Shown: positions 1-13,649 of the stretch, one piece after another
How the letters are laid out: each line of letters begins with the position of its first letter
Numbering within the stretch: position 1 is the stretch's first letter
Origin: Sinonovacula constricta
Taxonomy: Eukaryota > Mollusca > Bivalvia > Cardiida > Solecurtidae
Assembly: GCA_007844125.1 (NCBI GenBank)
Contig: CM017570.1
Location: forward strand, 52,582,609 to 52,646,608
DNA: 64,000 nt
Reading direction: 5' to 3'
Program-made: the position numbers and the translations under genes
The notes under the pieces: generated by a model
What the model saw: only the letters and a program-made list of their open reading frames with translations
The model's database searches: none
What the model was told of the DNA's origin: nothing

Positions 1-560
1 TTGCTGCAGTCTCTAGCAATATGTGTTTTTATCATTGTCTGATCAGGATCTACACTTTTTGCAGTAGTCTCTAGCAATATGTGTTTTTATCATTGTCTGA
101 ACAGGATCTACACTTTTTGCTGCAGTCTCTAGCAATATGTGTTTTTATCATTGTCTGATCAGGATCTACACTTGTTGCTGCAGTCTCTAGCAATATGTGT
201 TTTTATCATTGTCTGATTAGGATCTACACTTTTTGCTGCAGTCTCTAGCAATATGTGTTTTTATCATTGTCTGATCAGGATCTACACTTTTTGCTGCAGT
301 CTCTAGCAATGTGTTTTTATCATTGTCTGATCAGGATCTACACTTGTTGCTGCAGTCTCTAGCAATATGTGTGTTTACCTTTGTCTGATCAGGATCTACA
401 CTTGTTGCTGCGGTCTCAAACAATATGTGTGTTTACCTTTGTCTGATCAGGATCTACACTTGTTGCTGCAGTCTCTAGCAATATGTGTGTTTACCTTTGT
501 CTGATCAGGATCTACACTTGTTGCTGCAGTCTACCAATATGTGTGTTTTACCTTTGCATG
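1..560. repeat. ~59-bp minisatellite, about 9.5 copies
   Basis: Repeated TTGCTGCAGTCTCTAGCAAT, then TGTCTGATCAGGATCTACAC, with a T-rich link that changes to GTGTTTACC in the right-hand copies. The array starts at or before base 1. Confidence 0.95.
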
Positions 561-954
561 TAGTTTGTTGTGTATCTGTATTGCTTAGAAATAAATGTAC
601 CATGAAAATGTTCATGTCCATAATTTGATGTATTTAACGTCCATTCTTTCTATACATAGTATGTGTGTATAATAGGCTTTTTAAACTGGTTTATTTGATG
701 AGAAAGATCGAATGTTGCTCCAACAATCTATGCGATTTTAAAAAGGAAAACCTTAAAGGAATCACATTATATTTAACTTTTGAATACAGTGAATTGGCAA
801 TGAGAAAGAAACATTTAAACAAGGAATTCAACTGCCAACTTCATAATATAATCAGGATATTTGGCTAATATTTGTCACCAATATCCTGGAAAATCTCAAA
901 GCTTTTGATGATCCCTAATAGTTCTCTAGACAAGGTAAATGAATACTTTTGTAC
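561..954. other. No gene seen
   Basis: AT-rich sequence after the minisatellite. A 67-codon frame at 665-868 has no recognisable domain and is not credible as a gene. Confidence 0.6.
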
Positions 955-1000
955 TCTCTTCCTCTGTGTCTCTCTGTGTTTCTCTCTCTGTCTCTCTCTC

Positions 1001-1086
<86 letters not shown>

Positions 1087-1118
1087 TAGAGAGACATAAA
1101 AAGAGAGAGAGAGAGAGA
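955..1118. repeat. (CT)n-(TA)n-(GA)n microsatellite forming a palindrome
   Basis: A CT-rich run, then (TA)n at about 1004-1081, then a GA-rich run. TCTCTCTAATAT on the left pairs with ATATTAGAGAGA on the right around the self-complementary TA core. Confidence 0.95.
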
Positions 1119-1555
1119 TAGGCGCCTCAAATTTGGCTTGTAGCTTGTTGATATTTCTTAAAAACCCATTAAATTTTCTTAAGGAGAAATCATGTTGTTT
1201 TCTTCTTTCTGTCCTATAGCATTGCATACACTATGTTATAAGAACACAATTGACATTTTCATGCCATATACATGTGTTCTGTGATTATGTCCATGTGACA
1301 GTGGGATACAATAGAATGACTGATGAAAATACTTCAGTGTGCAATAATACAGCAATCCAGACTACCTTTGTCCTGTAAGACCCACTTTGGTGCCTCTATC
1401 AGACTGACAGTCATTCTACTTATTTTATTATACCAAAAAATCCTTAACTAATGTAACACATTTCATCAGTTTTCTTACAATTCTATGGAGCTTAGGGCTA
1501 TAAGGCTTCCCAATACACTGAGAAAAGAATTCTCTGTCACAGTGATTAACATAAT
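1119..1555. other. No gene seen
   Basis: Unremarkable AT-rich DNA with no long frame, RNA signature or obvious repeat. Confidence 0.55.
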
Positions 1556-2060
1556 ATTGATCGGGAAATATTTTTGGGGGTTATATTAAAATAAACCTAA
1601 AAATATTCTGTTATAGTGATATTAAAATATCAACCTGGAAATACTCTTTCATGGTGATATAAGAATATCCTGGAAATATACTGTAAGTGTAATGTTAATA
1701 AATAATATCAACGGGAAATACTCAGTCAGGGGGATATTGAACAAATATCAACTGATTAAAGAAATATCGACCAGAAAATACTCTGTCAGGGGGATATTGA
1801 ACAAATATCAACTGATTCAACAAATATCAACCAGAAAATACTCTGTCAGTGTGCTATTGAACAAATATCAACTGGGAAATATTAGGTAAGAGTAATATTA
1901 AAAAAAATATCAACCGGGAAATATTATCTACCGTATATGATGCAAAGTCGTGGTGATATTAAATAAGAATATCGTTTGGAAAATATTCTGTCAGGGTGAT
2001 ATTAAAAAAATATTAACCAGGAAGTAGTATGTAAGTGTGACATAAATATAAATCTAGGAT
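1556..2060. repeat. Diverged ~60-bp minisatellite
   Basis: Recurring AAATACTCTGTCAG, GATATT and AAATATCAACTG blocks at roughly 60-63 bp. The copies at 1700-1880 are the cleanest and produce a repetitive 65-codon frame that is not a gene. Confidence 0.8.
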
Positions 2061-2159
2061 TCAATATATTCAATTAGAACAATGTGTTGGTCTATGGCAA
2101 TTTTAAATAGAAATATACATTGAAGTACACTAGAAGTTGTTATATCGGTATGAAGCAGG

Positions 2160-5100
2160 CCACCAAGGCCATAATACCTACCCACCAAGGACATAATACC
2201 TACCCACCAAGGCCATAATACCTACCCACCAAGGACATAATACCTACCCACCAAGGACATTATACCTACCCACCAAGGACATAATACCTACCGACAAAGG
2301 ACATGATACCTACCCACCAAGGACATTATACCTACCCACCAAGGACATAATACCCACCGACCAAGGACATGATACCTACTGACCAAGGACATGATACCTA
2401 CCGACCAAGGACATGATACCTACCCACCAAGGACATGATACCTACCGACCAAGGACATAATACCTACCCACCAAGGATATAATACCTACCCACCAAGGAC
2501 ATGATACCTACCCACCAAGGACATAATACCTACCCACCAAGGACATAATACCTACCCACCAAGGACATAATACCTACCCACCAAGGACATAATACCTACA
2601 GACCAAGGACATGATACCTACCCACCAAGGACATTATACCTACCGACCAAGGACATAATACCTACCCACCAAGGACATAATACCTTGCGACCAAGGACAT
2701 TATACCTACCGATCAAGGACATGATACCTACCCACCAAGGACATTATACCTACCGACCAAGGACATAATACCTACCCACCAAGGACAAGATACCTACCCA
2801 CCAAGGACATAATACCTACCCACCAAGGACATAATACCTACCGACCAAGGACATAATACCTACCCACCAAGGACATAATACCTACCGACCAAGGACATTA
2901 TACCTACCGACCAAGGACATAATACCTACCCACCAAGGACATAACACCTACCCACCAAGGACATAATACCTACCCACCAAGGACATAATACCTACCCACC
3001 AAGGACATAATACCTACCCACCAAGGAAATAATACCTACCCACCAAAGACATTATACCTACCCACCAAGGACATAATACCTACCCATCTAGGACATAATA
3101 CCTACCCACCAAGGACATAATACCTACCCACCAAGGACATTATACCTACCCACCAAGGACATTATACCTACCGACCAAGGACATAATACCTACCCACCAA
3201 GGACATAATACCTACCCACCAAGGACATAATACCTACCCACCAAGGACATTATACCTACTCACCAAGGACATGATACCTACCGACCAAGGACATGATACC
3301 TACCGACCAAGGACATTATACCTACCGACCAAGGACATAATACCTACCCACCAAGGACATTATACCTACCGACCAAGGACATTATACCTACTGACCAAGG
3401 ACATGATACCTACCCACCAAGGACATAATACCTACCGACCAAGGACATGATACCTACCCACCAAGGACATAATACCTACCCACCAAGGACATAATACCTA
3501 CCGACCAAGGACATTATATCTACCCACAAAGGACATTATACCTACCGACCAAGGAAATAATACCTACCCACCAAGGATATAACACCTACCCACCAAGGAC
3601 ATAATACCTAACGACCAAGGACATAATACCTACCGACCAAGGACATAATACCTACCCACCAAGGACATAATACCAACCCACCAAGGACATGATACCTACC
3701 GACCAAAGACATGATACCTACCCACCAAGGACATTATACCTACCCACCAAGGATATAACACCTACCCACCAAGGACATAATACCTACCCACCAAGGACAT
3801 AATACCTACCCACCAAGGACATAATACCTACCGACCAAGGACATTATACCTACCGACCAAGGACATAATACCTACCCACCAAGGACATAATACCTACCCA
3901 CCAAGGACATAATACCTACCCACCAAGGACATTATACCTACCCACCAAGGACATAATACCTACCCACCAAGGACATTATACCTACCCACCAAGGACATAA
4001 TACCTACCCACCAAGGACATTATACCTACCCACCAAGGACATTATACCTACCCACCAAGGACATAGTACCTACCAACCAAGGACATAATACCTACCCACC
4101 AAGGACATAATACCTACCCACCAAGGACATAATACCTACCGACCAAGGACATTATACCTACCGACCAAGGACATAATACCTACCCACCAAGGACATAATA
4201 CCTACCCACCAAGGACATTATACCAACCCACCAAGGACATAATACCTACCCACCAAAGACCTGATACCTACCCACCAAGGACATACCTACCGACCAAGGA
4301 CATTATACCTACTGACCAAGGACATGATACCTACCCACCAAAGACATAATACCTACCGACCAAGGACATAATACCTACCGACCAAGGCCATAATACCTAC
4401 CCACCAAGGACATAATACCTACCCACCAAGGACATTATACCTACCCACCAAGGACATAATACCTACCCACCAAGGACATGATACCTACCCACCAAGGACA
4501 TAATACCTACCCACCAAGGACATAATACCTAACGACCAAGGACATAATACCTACCCACCAAGGACATAATACCTACCCACCAAGGACATTATACCTACCC
4601 ACCAAGGACATAATACCTACCCACCAAGGACATTATACCTACCCACCAAGGACATAATACCTACCCACCAAGGACATTATACCTACCGACATTATACCTA
4701 CCCACCAAGGACATAGTACCTACCAACCAAGGACATAATACCTTCCCACCAAGGACATGATACCTACCCACCAAGCATATAACACCTACCCACCAAGGAC
4801 ATAATACCTACCCACCAAGGACATAATACCTACCCACCAAGGACATAATACCTACCCACCAAGGACATAATACCTACCGACCAAGGACATTATACCTACC
4901 GACCAAGGACATAATACCTACCCACCAAGGACATTATACCTACCCACCAAGGACATGATACCTACCGACCAAGGACATGATACCTACCCACCAAGGACTG
5001 ATACCTACCCACCAAGGATATAACACCTACCCACCAAGGACATACTACCTACCCACCAAGGACATAATACCTACCCACCAAGGACATAATACCTACCCAC

Positions 5101-7605
5101 CAAGGACATGATACCTACCGACCAAGGACATAATACCTACCCACCAAGGACATAATACCTAACCACCAAGGGCATTATACCTACCGACCAAGGACATGAT
5201 ACCTACCCACCAAGGACATAATACCTACCCACCAAGGACATAATACCTACCCACCAAGGACATAATACCTACCCACCAAGGACATGATACCTACCCACCA
5301 AGGACATAATACCTACCTACCAAGGACATAATACCTACCCACCAAGGACATAATACCTACCCACCAAGGACATTATACCTACTCACCAAGGACATGATAC
5401 CTACCGACCAAGGACATGATACCTACCGACCAAGGACATTATACCTACCGACCAAGGACATAATACCTACCCACCAAGGACATTATACCTACCGACCAAG
5501 GACATTATACCTACTGACCAAGGACATGATACCTACCCACCAAGGACATAATACCTACCGACCAAGGACATGATACCTACCCACCAAGGACATAATACCT
5601 ACCCACCAAGGACATAATACCTACCGACCAAGGACATTATATCTACCCACCAAGGACATTATACCTACCGACCAAGGAAATAATACCTACCCACCAAGGA
5701 TATAACACCTACCCACCAAGGACATAATACCTACCGACCAAGGACATAATACCTACCGACCAAGGACATAATACCTACCCACCAAGGACATAATACCAAC
5801 CCACCAAGGACATGATACCTACCAACCAAAGACATGATACCTACCCACCAAGGACATTATACCTACCCACCAAGGATATAACACCTACCCACCAAGGACA
5901 TAATACCTACCCACCAAGGACATAATACCTACCCACCAAGGACATAATACCTACCGACCAAGGACATTATACCTACCGACCAAGGACATAATACCTACCC
6001 ACCAAGGACATAATACCTACCCACCAAGGACATAATACCTACCCACCAAGGACATTATACCTACCCACCAAGGACATAATACCTACCCACCAAGGACATT
6101 ATACCTACCCACCAAGGACATAATACCTACCCACCAAGGACATTATACCTACCCACCAAGGACATTATACCTACCCACCAAGGACATAGTACCTACCAAC
6201 CAAGGACATAATACCTACCCACCAAGGACATAATACCTACCCACCAAGGACATAATACCTACCGACCAAGGACATTATACCTACCGACCAAGGACATAAT
6301 ACCTACCCACCAAGGACATAATACCTACCCACCAAGGACATTATACCAACCCACCAAGGACATAATACCTACCCACCAAAGACATGATACCTACCCACCA
6401 AGGACATTATACCTACCGACCAAGGACATTATACCTACTGACCAAGGACATGATACCTACCCACCAAAGACATAATACCTACCGACCAAGGACATAATAC
6501 CTACCGACCAAGGCCATAATACCTACCCACCAAGGACATAATACCTACCCACCAAGGACATTATACCTACCCACCAAGGACATAATACCTACCCACCAAG
6601 GACATGATACCTACCCACCAAGGACATAATACCTACCCACCAAGGACATAATACCTAACGACCAAGGACATAATACCTACCCACCAAGGACATAATACCT
6701 ACCCACCAAGGACATTATACCTACCCACCAAGGACATAATACCTACCCACCAAGGACATTATACCTACCCACCAAGGACATAATACCTACCCACCAAGGA
6801 CATTATACCTACCCACCAAGGACATTATACCTACCCACCAAGGACATAGTACCTACCAACCAAGGACATAATACCTACCCACCAAGGACATGATACCTAC
6901 CCACCAAGCATATAACACCTACCCACCAAGGACATAATACCTACCCACCAAGGACATAATACCTACCCACCAAGGACATAATACCTACCCACCAAGGACA
7001 TAATACCTACCGACCAAGGACATTATACCTACCGACCAAGGACATAATACCTACCCACCAAGGACATTATACCTACCCACCAAGGACATGATACCTACCG
7101 ACCAAGGACATGATACCTACCCACCAAGGACTGATACCTACCCACCAAGGATATAACACCTACCCACCAAGGACATACTACCTACCCACCAAGGACATAA
7201 TACCTACCCACCAAGGACATAATACCTACCCACCAAGGACATGATACCTACCGACCAAGGACATAATACCTACCCACCAAGGACATAATACCTAACCACC
7301 AAGGGCATTATACCTACCGACCAAGGACATGATACCTACCCACCAAGGACATAATACCTACCCACCAAGGACATAATACCTACCCACCAAGGACATAATA
7401 CCTACCCACCAAGGACATGATACCTACCCACCAAGGACATAATACCTACCTACCAAGGACATAATACCTACCCACCAAGGACATAATACCTACCCATCAA
7501 GGACATAATACCTACCCACCAAGGACATGATACCTACCCACCAAGGACATAATACCTACCCACCAAGGACATAATACCTACCCACCAAGGACATAATACC
7601 TACCC
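2160..7605. repeat. 22-bp satellite array, roughly 245 monomers
   Basis: The monomer ACCTACCCACCAAGGACATA plus AT is repeated with a few recurring variants: CGACC for CCACC, TTAT or TGAT for TAAT, and rare CATAGT, GGGCAT and GGATATAACACC. 22 is not a multiple of three and no frame is maintained, so it is noncoding. Higher-order structure is described in the findings. Confidence 0.97.
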
Positions 7606-7720
7606 AAACAGAAGATAATTTATACCTACCCAACAGGAGATAATTTATACCTACCCAACAGGAGATAATGAATATCTCTCCACAAGGGAGACATTTAATA
7701 CCTTCCCACAAGAGAGATAA
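7606..7720. repeat. Diverged edge of the satellite
   Basis: Longer variant units (ACCTACCCAACAGGAGATAA, then CACAAGGGAGAC and CACAAGAGAGAT) grade out of the array. Such divergence is usual at satellite edges. Confidence 0.8.
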
Positions 7721-8439
7721 CTTACCCATTTTTTGACTCATTAAAAATTAATTGGACAAAGACATATAAAGACACAGGCAGTGATTTTTGGGGATTTTAT
7801 TTAATACTTATTTATCACCTAATGCAGAAACATAATATATAACAAACATAACAAATGCACATGACGCTCTATACTGTCTCACAAAATAAACATTCTAAAG
7901 TTTCATTGGCTATAACTAAAGGTGTTCATCACAGCATTGGTACAAACAACACAAGTCAGCCTTTGCCCTTAACCTGCAGGAAACACCATAAGTGTAAGGT
8001 ATATTTTAAGCCAATGGGGTGAATACAATCGCAACTCCTCGGATAATTCACAAATCGTCTCTCGGATGTATGACGGGAAAACCCAGCGAAAATAAATATG
8101 TCGGTGTCTATGACATCATCTAAAGAACAAAAATAAATCTTAAGTAATCTCTACTGCAAATGCAGTAACAGTTGTATATATTCTAATTAGAAGTAAACAA
8201 CAAAATTGATAAATGAAAGTTTATAGGGTAAAATCATTTTATACACTACACCTATTGCTTTTATTAAGAACTTCTTTATGGCTATTTTCTTCCTGCGAAC
8301 AAAACGATAACAATTCTGTAAGTATCCCTGCACCAGATACATCCCAGGGATGATTTTCTGGAGAACGGAACTACCTGAGGAGTTCAGATTGGGGGTGAAG
8401 AGTATTTCAAGCAAGTAAATGGTTAAAGTTCAAGACAAT
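7721..8439. other. No gene seen
   Basis: No credible frame. The minus frame of 75 codons at 8187-8414 has no recognisable domain. Confidence 0.5.
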
Positions 8440-8625
8440 AATGTTCCTGGTATAGTAGTTATGACATTGGGCTCTGCGATAAAGGATCCCCAGGTTTCGA
8501 ACCCTATACCGACCCAGAGATATAAACCTTTGGGCAACACATTCTGTGCACATTGCTCCTGGGTAGTAACTACCATAGTTCTGGCCAGGAAAGTGACAGA
8601 CAAAACGGATTCAAGTTGAAAGAAC
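8440..8625 (+). mobile_element. tRNA-derived SINE-like element
   Basis: An A-box-like CTGGTATAGTAGTTATGACA at about 8456 is followed by a B-box GGTTTCGAACCC near 8490, at tRNA-like spacing, then an unrelated tail. The acceptor stem is not restored, so this is a SINE head and not a functional tRNA. Confidence 0.6.
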
Positions 8626-9435
8626 TTGTTTCCCAATTGACTTTAAACATTAACATTTACACTAAACTAAAATATCATTAGTGCTCACATAAAAGAGACA
8701 ATTTATCCGTAACACTTAGTTAATAGCACTAATTATTAGTTATTTCCTAACAAATAATTGAATCGGTTACAATACACAGTATGTGTGCAGGTATGTGATC
8801 GAGAAAGAGTGATTTTAGAAAAATGGGCAAATACAACAAAACATCAAAAAACATTTGACTATAAGCGTGAAAATCACAGAGTCTGGCTCGAATCGTTACA
8901 GACAAAGCAGCATAAAGTACAACTTCTGATCTAACAGGTCCTAACAAAAGTAGGTTGATTGGGATCTACACTCTCTGCCTTGACTAGAAAATTGTAGAAA
9001 AACAACTTCCTATTTAGTTGGCAGCATTATATTTCTCTAGGAAAGTAAATAGCATCCTCTGTTTGTGGTAACTTACTGCAAGTTAAATGTGACTTCTATG
9101 GTCAATGTATTCATCACCTTTATAAACTCTCTTTCTGTACTGAAATCTTGTCTTTATTAAAAGTGCATGGTCACAGTTGACGTAATATGTATATATATAT
9201 TTATATATATATTTTTTTTTTATTAAAACGAGTTTTTAAAGGTTGATAAGTTCTACTGTAATCTGATCAATTATCTGTGAACATGTGGTCCTTCGAAAGA
9301 TTATGTTGTTTTAGGTAGGACGAATAACAAATTTATTTATTTAATCATTTAAAGCCACAAGAGGCTTAACAGGACAATATCTTGTTGTTTTATTTGTTTT
9401 TAGTTAAATCACACTGACACAAATATGGTCATATT
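8626..9435. other. No gene seen
   Basis: AT-rich; it includes a TATATATATTTATATATATA tract near 9190 and nothing else I can identify. Confidence 0.5.
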
Positions 9436-9439
9436 AATT

Positions 9440-9600
9440 ATTGGTGGAGAAAGACCCCTAGACTTACGTCTGGGTAGAACCATTGGCGCACAACAGGTTA
9501 GCTGGAAAACCTTACCACATGAAAGTTCTCACCCCAAACTGGACTCGAACCCACGCTGTGATGGACTGAGGAGTTACAAGTGGACAATCTCTGAATTACA
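9440..9600 (-). mobile_element. Partial tRNA-derived SINE-like element
   Basis: GGACTCGAACCCACGCTGTG at about 9540 is the complement of a B box and matches the fuller copy at 10145-10250. The A-box end is missing or diverged, so the copy is truncated. Confidence 0.55.
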
Positions 9601-10019
9601 CATGTGGCAATATACATTATTTATATATGTCAATCAAAACCAGTACAATGATGGGTTTGATAGTATCACATCATTTAAATTAGATAAATATGGTGTGCAG
9701 ATAATCTGGTTCTATGATTCTTGTAAATACGCTAAACTGTGAAATCGTGACTGTAAAGTGTGCCAGTGAAAAGAAAGCAAGAGAAAACAGCAAGCATATT
9801 TTATCAAGAGAAAGACCTAACAAAAACATAAAAAAGGTGATTAGTTAACTGCCTTCAAAAAATAGGACAAAAAAAAGAGTGTTATCTGAATTTAAACTTT
9901 AAACCTGCACAAATTGGACAATCTTTGGCAAAATGTAGATTCTGATCAGCAAGCTCCCATGGGAATCTGCACTACTTGCTGCCAAGTATCAAGCCATACA
10001 ACTATTTTCCTTTCTTGTT

Positions 10020-10250
10020 TTGTTTTAGAAATACATTGCTGCAACCAATTATGATCATTATAGCAACATCCAGCTTTTTGAAAGAAGGAATACCCCGGTG
10101 AAGGACCACTGGTGCACCGCATGTCTGCTGGAAGACCTTCCCATATTAAGTCCTTCGCCTTAAATGGGACTCGAACCCACGCTGTGAGAGGCTAAGCAGT
10201 AAGAGGTGTTAAAAATCGGCAACTCTACCACTACACCACGGGCGCTCCAC
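10020..10250 (-). mobile_element. tRNA-derived SINE-like element, most complete copy
   Basis: On the minus strand GGAGCGCCCGTGGTGTAGTG gives the A box (TGGTGTAGTGGTAGAG), followed by TGGGTTCGAGTCCC as B box, a ~90-bp body, and TGCTATAATGATCATAATTG with an A-rich end. Related copies occur at 13650-13905 and 42455-42505. Confidence 0.75.
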
Positions 10251-10583
10251 TTCCTTTCTTGTTGTTGTCGGCGAATCACTTTGACTACTGTAGCAAAAGA
10301 GATGTTAATACAGGCTTGTAATGCAAACGTATAATTTCATTCAAAATTAAGGTCTATAGTACCTAGTGCTATATCTTGAGTAGTTTTTGGACCTACATCA
10401 CTATTTGTTTAAGCCTGATCAATTGGTGAGTTAATATAGTTTGCATGGACTATTATGGCTTTTAATATTCAGCTCTAACTGATGGGGAGTCGACACCAGG
10501 CCCTGTATTCACAAAACATCTCAGATACCCAGTCAACCTAAAAATTTGAGGTTTCCCCCAAACTGCAAAAAACTTACTCAAAT

Positions 10584-10683
10584 NNNNNNNNNNNNNNNNN
10601 NNNNNNNNNNNNNNNNNNNNNNNNNNNNNNNNNNNNNNNNNNNNNNNNNNNNNNNNNNNNNNNNNNNNNNNNNNNNNNNNNNN
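10584..10683. other. Assembly gap of 100 N
   Basis: Exactly 100 undetermined bases, the usual placeholder for a gap of unknown size. It lies at the left edge of duplication copy 1, so that boundary is unresolved. Confidence 1.
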
Positions 10684-11465
10684 TACCGCATCATACTCGT
10701 ATGTCGATTATTTGCACAGCGTAGTTACTTCAAAACGGTAATTTATGCAAGTTTGTAACCGTTACTGGTAAAAACTTCATGTCGGTTATGTATGCGGCGA
10801 AATAAATTTTTATTTGAAATTGCTGCCGCACCATTAATTCATTTCTGTAATAAATACCACACCAGAGTCGTATGTAGATACTTTGGACAGCGTAGTTACT
10901 TCAAATCGGTAATTAATGCAAGTTTATTAATGTCGTTACGATATTACAGAGCAATAACTTTATCTCTGTAATACATTTTGTATAAATGATAATGTGAAGT
11001 ATGTCATTTTTATAGACATTGGCTTGCACCCATAACAAGGAATTTATAATCCAACATTAAAGTTAATGCATCAGATAGTTATAAGTATTCACCAAAGAAA
11101 CTAGAATGATAGATAGACTCACGCCTGAGGAAGAAGGTCGCAACTGTTTATTTTCCAATTTAGATGGGCTGACTCTTTTTATGCATACACCAACTCACAT
11201 GTATTTTTAGGCATTAGGAATATAATTTAGGTCAGGAAAATCATTGTCATTAATTAACAAAGGATTCGAGTAAAGCCTTGGTGCATGCTTTATTTAAAGT
11301 GAATAAATGCATTCAGAAATAAATATTATTCTCACAATAAATCGTAGATATGTTATTATTTAAGCATATTCAACAACTGCCTCAAATACACATTCTTTAG
11401 TTATATGATACATTTAGAAAAACAAGCATATTCATTATTCAACTTTCATCAGGATACACGCAGCT

Positions 11466-11712
11466 ACATGTACACACCGCACACCACACACATACACACA
11501 CGCACACACACACACACAACACGCAAACACACACACACACACAACACACACATACAACACACAACACACACAACACACATACAAACACACACACAACACA
11601 CACAAACAACATACCAAACACACACACACACACACACACCACAATACACACACATACACACACACACATACACACACACAAACATACATACACATACATA
11701 CATACACACACA
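11466..11712. repeat. Interrupted (CA)n microsatellite
   Basis: About 245 bp of CACA with AACAC and ATACA interruptions. It sits at the same place relative to the HEPN exon as the (CA)n at 56910-57090. The Cys/Val or His/Thr frames it produces are artefacts. Confidence 0.95.
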
Positions 11713-11866
11713 TCAAGTTCGATCCATATGCAAGTTATTTCTCGTGTCAATCCCATCTAATTTTGTACACACATTCTGTCATACATATATATTCCTCTCA
11801 TTTGCCGATATAATTACATCATAGATTCGTAAAGGTTAATGTCAAAATAAGTCTTAAGAGCTTACC

Positions 11867-12616
11867 TTAATCTTCATTTGGAACGTTTTTGACACTTTTT
11901 AATTCAGCCTTCACTTCTTTAAATCCCGACTTAAGCTTATGTTCTACCTTTTTAACATGATATTTTATGTCACCTATACTAGAGTTGTTTTCCTCTGTTG
12001 TTTCCTGTATACATTTTAGACTTTTTTTTACTTTACTCGCCACTTCTTCAAAAGCAGACAATACATCATCAAAACGTTCCCATCTTTCAAGCCTTTTTCT
12101 CAATCGTTCCATGTCTTCCTTGTTCACTACTTCTTCATTCTTTATTTCGTCAGTAAGTTCACTGAGTGAGAAGGTGACGCGAAGTATCTTTTTAGTTTTT
12201 AGAAAAGTTCTGTTGATGATATCCCATTTCATTTCGAATTCATCTCCTGTCATTGACAGAGTACTTACATGGCCATACAGACTGTTTCTAAGCATTCGTA
12301 TTTTATTTACGGCTTCTTGTTTTGCATTTCTGCGTTTAGTGATGCAGTTTGAAATAATGCAACTGAGTAGTGTTATGTCAAAACATTCTATGTCAGCATT
12401 TGGAAACAAAATATTTAGTTGGTCTTGCCTTAATATCTTTTTCTGATATAAAAAATCAATAATATCTTTATTATGTTTTGCGTTTAAAAAGCGATTCAAT
12501 GTTCCTGGACTATAACTTTTCATAAAGAATTCCTTCAAAATTGTCCGTCCTCCTTCAAGTAAGAATCTGGTACACTGGTACCAGTTGGTCCTTTCAGGGA
12601 CGTTACCGGCCGCCAT
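11867..12616 (-). CDS. HEPN-only paralogue with a stop at the exon end (truncated NLR or standalone HEPN)
   Basis: A 249-residue frame aligns with the HEPN exon at 57257-58016 from MAAG to the last codons, with the same blocks (NWYQC, LNAKHNKDIID, FPNADIE, ITLLSCII). The motif R110-N-S-L-Y-G-H116 is intact. The C-terminal ~80 residues are charged and helical. The frame ends in TAA (11869-11867), one base before a preserved donor (GT at 11865-11864). The equivalent codon in the other copy is GAA, so a single G-to-T change explains the stop. No NACHT or LRR sequence exists between 11866 and 1. Either it is a small HEPN protein (possibly a partner or competitor of the full receptor), or it is a relic whose reading frame has not yet decayed. 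The intact frame over 750 bp favours the first, weakly. Confidence 0.72.
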   Translation of the reverse strand: MAAGNVPERTNWYQCTRFLLEGGRTILKEFFMKSYSPGTLNRFLNAKHNKDIIDFLYQKKILRQDQLNILFPNADIECFDITLLSCIISNCITKRRNAKQEAVNKIRMLRNSLYGHVSTLSMTGDEFEMKWDIINRTFLKTKKILRVTFSLSELTDEIKNEEVVNKEDMERLRKRLERWERFDDVLSAFEEVASKVKKSLKCIQETTEENNSSIGDIKYHVKKVEHKLKSGFKEVKAELKSVKNVPNED

Positions 12617-12640
12617 CCTGTGCTCCTTGAGATGGGACCT
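12617..12640 (-). promoter_or_regulatory. Conserved 3' splice site and leader before the paralogue ATG
   Basis: CTTTCAG on the minus strand (AG at 12640-12639) precedes a 22-base leader (exon from 12638) and the ATG at 12616, as in the full gene. The site is retained, so splicing from an upstream noncoding exon is still possible. Confidence 0.5.
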
Positions 12641-13649
12641 GAAAGTTCAATGCCAAAAAGCAAAAAGGTTCAATTACAATCAAGACATTATACAGTTTTT
12701 ATATCATAAATAAGATTTTTTCTAGTAGATAGACAAAAACAAAATTCAGTAGAACATTGAAGTGGCATAGAAGTTTTGCTGGGTCCAAATCATATACGAA
12801 CTATACAAATTTTAGACTGCCCCTTAGGTGGCTGCTTAATACAAGTTTAACTATATATATAAAACTAAAATTGTGATCTTGGTCTCTATAAATGTGTGTG
12901 GAATGTGTGAAATGTGTGGAATGTAATAAAAAAAGTCCGATAAAAAAACAGAGCGTCTGTTTATGTTAGACGTTTAGCGATTGGGTGAGCCTTTAGTTGT
13001 ATACGTAATCATGATTGATTGTTTAGTTATTTCACGTTTGTCAATGTTTAGTACAGGCCTACATATTTAATTGATTTATTTCTGAAAGGATGAAACAACT
13101 GTGGATGCAACTCAACAACCTATTGGCTTTTAATAGTGACGACCGACTTCTTTTGTCTTTTAAAATAGGGCCGGGGAATTAACGTTAGTATAAATGTGTG
13201 AAATCTTTGATAAGGTGCCGGGGCGCCTAAACAAAATCCTGTGGAAGGCCCTGTACGGGTATTCGATATACCAGTACGGAACCCTATTCACAATAACACA
13301 AAAATACTCATTTTCAACCAACTTGTCTCTTTCGTTTGTATTTCTCATTTCAGTCTTCATTTAACCCTGTTGAGTTTTCTTAATTGGAGTTATTTACCGT
13401 AAGTTCCAAGACTGATTACATCCAACACTTTATAAACAAAAAAAAATGGCCAAAGCAATGTTAATATGAGCCTTCCTATTGGCTAACACATCCGCCAAAT
13501 CACCTAATCAGACTGCGTGATATGGTTAAACGGTCTTACGGTATAGTTCCACCCCAGTGCAATATCCGGTCCTACACTTGGCTAAGGATAGTACTACCAT
13601 GTTACAAACATTATCTTCACAAGTTAATGACGTAACTGGTAACCGATTG

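Noticed and set aside
2160..7605. CRISPR-like array of short repeats
   Set aside because: Units are directly abutting 22-mers with no spacers, in eukaryotic DNA; it is a satellite.
11405..11824. His/Thr-rich 139-codon frame and opposite Cys/Val-rich frames
   Set aside because: Produced by the interrupted (CA)n tract. The same happens at 56855-57115.
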